Source of the DNA: Paraphysoderma sedebokerense
Lineage: Eukaryota; Blastocladiomycota; Physodermatomycetes; Physodermatales; Physodermataceae
NCBI GenBank assembly: GCA_025602915.1
Contig: JAHLJZ010000033.1
Span: 124,001 to 188,000 of the forward strand
Length of the DNA stretch: 64,000 nt
Direction: 5' to 3'
The notes below the pieces were generated by a model. That model was not told the origin of the DNA. It did no database searches and worked only from the letters and a program-made list of their open reading frames with translations. Position numbers and translations under genes: made by a program. Below are positions 61,195 through 64,000 of the stretch, piece by piece. The stretch's first letter is position 1. Every line of letters starts with the position of its first letter.

Positions 61195-63859
61195 TTATCC
61201 CAACCGAACACTCTTCGATACACCAATCTTAATACCTGTCAGTTCACCGGCATAGCTACCTTCTTGTCCCTTCACGACAGACTTGAAGCTACTCAATTTC
61301 TTCATCTTCTTATTATACTTATTCCTATGTTTAACTCTAGGATTACGTTGTTCTTTCTTTCGTTTAGGTGTTAATCCTTTGTTCTTCAAAATAGCGTAAT
61401 TAATTTCTCGTTTTCCGTCCATTTCTTCCGGTTCTTCAAGAGTATCGTAATACGCGGATGATTTTGCTTCTAAATAAGCTGTTTTCGATTTTGATGCAGA
61501 TCGATTAGAAGCGGCGTTGGCGAAGGTATTGTAATATGATAATGGATCAAAGTCGGGATCTGTAGACGTAGACGATAATTTAGACGATTTAGATGAGGAT
61601 CCGTGAGGTTTGGGTTTTTTGGAAGACTTTGATTTTGGATTTATATCGCCGATACCGTCTTCAAAGTCATCGTATTCTTCATCGTCTAATAAGTCACCGA
61701 CAATATCGGATATGTCGCCATTAATCTCGTCATTTCCGTTTTCGTTTTCCTCTTCACCATCGCTAAACCTCTCTGCATCTTTCTCCATTTGTTCTATTTC
61801 TGATTTGGACTTATCAGCGTTCAACTTAAAATCGTTTCGTCGATCTCTATAAGGTACATCATCGTCACCACTGATGCCATTTCGTTTGGCTTGTTTCTTT
61901 GCTGCCTGTTGACTTATTCTTTGCACAACTTTTCGAAGTGATCGGGCTGTTTGGTCTGGATTTGACGGTTCATCGTCGCTAGGAAGGTCGTCGTCGTTGA
62001 AGTCATTCTATAGAAAGACGATATAAGTTGGTTTACTTTTCTGTTAAAAATTAAAGTGACTGTGAAAGAAATCGTACCTCAGTTTTATTCCGTCCGTCAG
62101 AAGCGATTGCTTTTTTCTTAAGTTTTTTAAATTCAGCCTCATATTCAACTTCCTGGTTAAACTTGACTTTCTTTTGTTTCTTTTGTTTCTTCTTTTTCGG
62201 TTCATCTACTAGCGCAATACTTTCAGCTGCACTGCGTTTTTTGCTCTTCGCGTCAGCTGCAATTGCTTTCTCCATTTGTGTATCAGACAATTCTTCCTCA
62301 ACATCGCTGTTCAATGCACTTGAACCTTCTGATTCCTCATCCATGTCATTACCATTCAATTCACCCTTTCCGTATATCACTTCGTCCATGTCAATTTCTC
62401 CCGCTTCATGCATATCTTCCAGCTGTTCCATCACTTCGACTAACTTTGAAATTTCATCCATCAACCAAGTTTGCTTTTCTTCAATCTTTTCAATCTTTTC
62501 CAAAACTTCTCGAAGGCGAACGAGAGTATCGATAACCGGATGAGACTGGATGCTTGATTTACTTAAAGTCAAGGTGTGAAGGACGAAGTAAAATGAAATA
62601 TTTAAAAGGTAGTTAAGAATAGTGTAATATTTCGTGCGAAGGTATTGGGTGACTTTAGAATCTGGTGATTCTGTTTTCTTGGCGCTTTAAACACAAAATA
62701 CGTTGTCAGTAACCTAGTATCAAATAATCCTGTAATATGAGAAAGAATAAGATCATTACATATGAAATAAGGGGGTAATTCCGTCCTTCAATTCTTCAAA
62801 TCGTTCCTGGAATTCAACAATCAGTTCCAGCAACTCTGGACTTTGACTGTCAAGAATATCCAACATTTCGGCTTTCGACAGGTTGGTTTTGATCTGCTTC
62901 GTGATTATTTCAGTTTTGTCATCATCGCTGAAAATAAGAATAGCTTGTTCAGTAAATCCATTAACCAATGAATATGTATAATGAATCATTAAACAAACCC
63001 AAAGGAAATGCTGTCAATTTCTGCGTTCAAAGCATCCATCAATTGTCGCTCCATGCTCATTGCAGATTTGGTAGTTGGCTTAGTCTGTGCTAGTCTGGCA
63101 CCAAAACTATCATCCGCTTCTTCATCTTCCATAAAATCCGCTTCTTTCATTGACTTGAGACGTTCCTTTTGTAATCGCAATGCTTCTTCTTCTTCCTCCT
63201 TGGCTAAACGATATACGTCAGTTACAATGGCTAATGATCATTTCATTATCCGATGGATGATAATTTACCTGCTTCTTCATCAGCAAAAGTATCATCGGCA
63301 TTGTAAAAATTCTTTCTACTTCTTCCCCAAGCTTTTAAATCGAAATCGTCTCCTAAAGAGTTTTTAGTCGTAAGTCGAAATTCCAGGTATCAGCATTCAG
63401 TTAAAGTATCTTTACCTGGCTCAGCGTCTTCCTCGTCCGATGATTCTTCACTCTCACTTGGTAAATCCAGCCCGAACACTTCATCATCTTGCTCATCTAT
63501 TAAGAAGCCAAATTATCAGCATAAAACTTTGAGACCAAGGAAATTATAAATCAGCATACCAGAATCATGATACGTCGGCTCACTATCTATCGAGATTTTC
63601 TGACGTTGTTCATGAACTGCAATCCAAAATAAGTCATAAATGCATTGAGCACAATAAATTAATCAGTTAATATTAATTTACACACAATCAAAGAAGTAGC
63701 AATCAAGATAATGGTTGGATTTGAGTACATACATTCGTCTTCAGAATTGTTGCCAATATCGTCCCAAGTATTGATTGCCTTGGATGTATAGCGAGTCTTA
63801 TCCGGTTCTGAATCGACTTCGGTCTGCTTTCTTGATTTCGATTTTCTTGGTCTGCCCAT
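61195..63859 (-). CDS. SAS10: Sas10/Utp3 small-subunit processome protein
   Basis: The start at 63859 reads MGRPRKSKSRKQTEVDSEPD, followed by INTWDDIGNNSEDE, the Sas10 opening (WDDIEHDSEDE-type). Acidic stretches DEVFGLDLPSESEES lie near 63450. The Sas10/Utp3/C1D domain follows: SKAEMLDILDSQSPELLELI near 62870-62820, then helical blocks to 62050, and charged low-complexity linkers (DDDEEYDDFEDG). The C-terminal Sas10 domain is REINYAILKNKGLTPKRKKE then NPRVKHRNKYNKKMKK, ending KSVRLG. The protein works in 18S rRNA processing. It is convergent with OGG1 (209 bases between stop codons). Several small exons; the individual limits were not all resolved. Confidence 0.9.
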
Positions 63860-64000
63860 TGTAATTCCGTATGATGTCGACTATGCAGCTGTGGCAGAAC
63901 AGTAATGGGTCCATTAAATTTCCTTGATTACTGGCACGTGACTCGTTGCTGTCAGAAATTGGATGTCGGTGTGGAGTTATCTCCATCGCAAGAGTTAACA

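Overview
The window looks like nuclear DNA of a zoosporic (flagellated), early-diverging fungus. Nearly every gene is broken by short GT-AG introns, mostly about 45-150 nt. The housekeeping genes have fungal character: a Cdc4-type F-box/WD40 protein with a polythreonine tract, Ufd4-type HECT ligase, Sas10/Utp3, PEX12, and a 7TM protein carrying an RGS domain. Mixed with them are genes normally kept only by organisms that build cilia: LRRC23, adenylate kinase 7, a CCDC57-like coiled-coil protein and a PG-rich (Shippo/STPG) repeat protein. Yeasts and other aflagellate fungi lack these. The phylum cannot be fixed from the sequence alone. PEX12, ETF-QO and an ACAD argue for normal peroxisomes and mitochondria, so not an anaerobic gut chytrid.

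Layout. 1-2368: 3' part of an auxilin/Swa2 gene (+). 2906-8156: CCDC57-like and LRRC23 genes (both -), with LRRC23 sharing a 226-bp divergent promoter with AK7 (8383-11588, +). 12185-14462: tandem pair of secreted 2H-phosphoesterase-like genes, duplicated together with their promoters; the second has a one-base frame difference inside the first catalytic motif. 14934-22256: redox and fatty-acid oxidation run (+): ETF-QO, glutathione reductase, cytochrome b5-acyl-CoA dehydrogenase fusion. 22613-29875: Rpr2/Snm1-type RNase P/MRP subunit, 7TM-RGS receptor, ubiquitin-specific protease (all +). 30405-38595: Ufd4/TRIP12 HECT ligase (-), followed upstream by an orphan ORF. 40205-41426: secreted alpha-carbonic anhydrase (+). 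42364-43955: PEX12 (+). 44129-49500: PG-rich repeat protein and DRG1 GTPase (-). 50028-53402: Cdc4/Fbw7 (-), then a 2-kb divergent intergenic region. 55375-56333: acyl-CoA-binding protein (+). 56869-58746: LysM protein (+). 59064-60985: OGG1 DNA glycosylase with a 9-nt micro-exon (+). 61195-63859: Sas10/Utp3 (-), convergent with OGG1.

Functional links. CCDC57, LRRC23 and AK7 make a contiguous ciliary block, with the PG-repeat gene a separate ciliary locus. ETF-QO, ACAD, ACBP and PEX12 relate to fatty-acid oxidation. Cdc4, Ufd4 and the USP relate to ubiquitin. No rRNA, tRNA, CRISPR, transposon or virus-like element was recognised. Exon limits were read by eye from splice sites and reading-frame continuity; genes with a full exon list sum to whole codons (except the second 2H copy, as described). 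For the large minus-strand genes only outer limits and selected exons are given.
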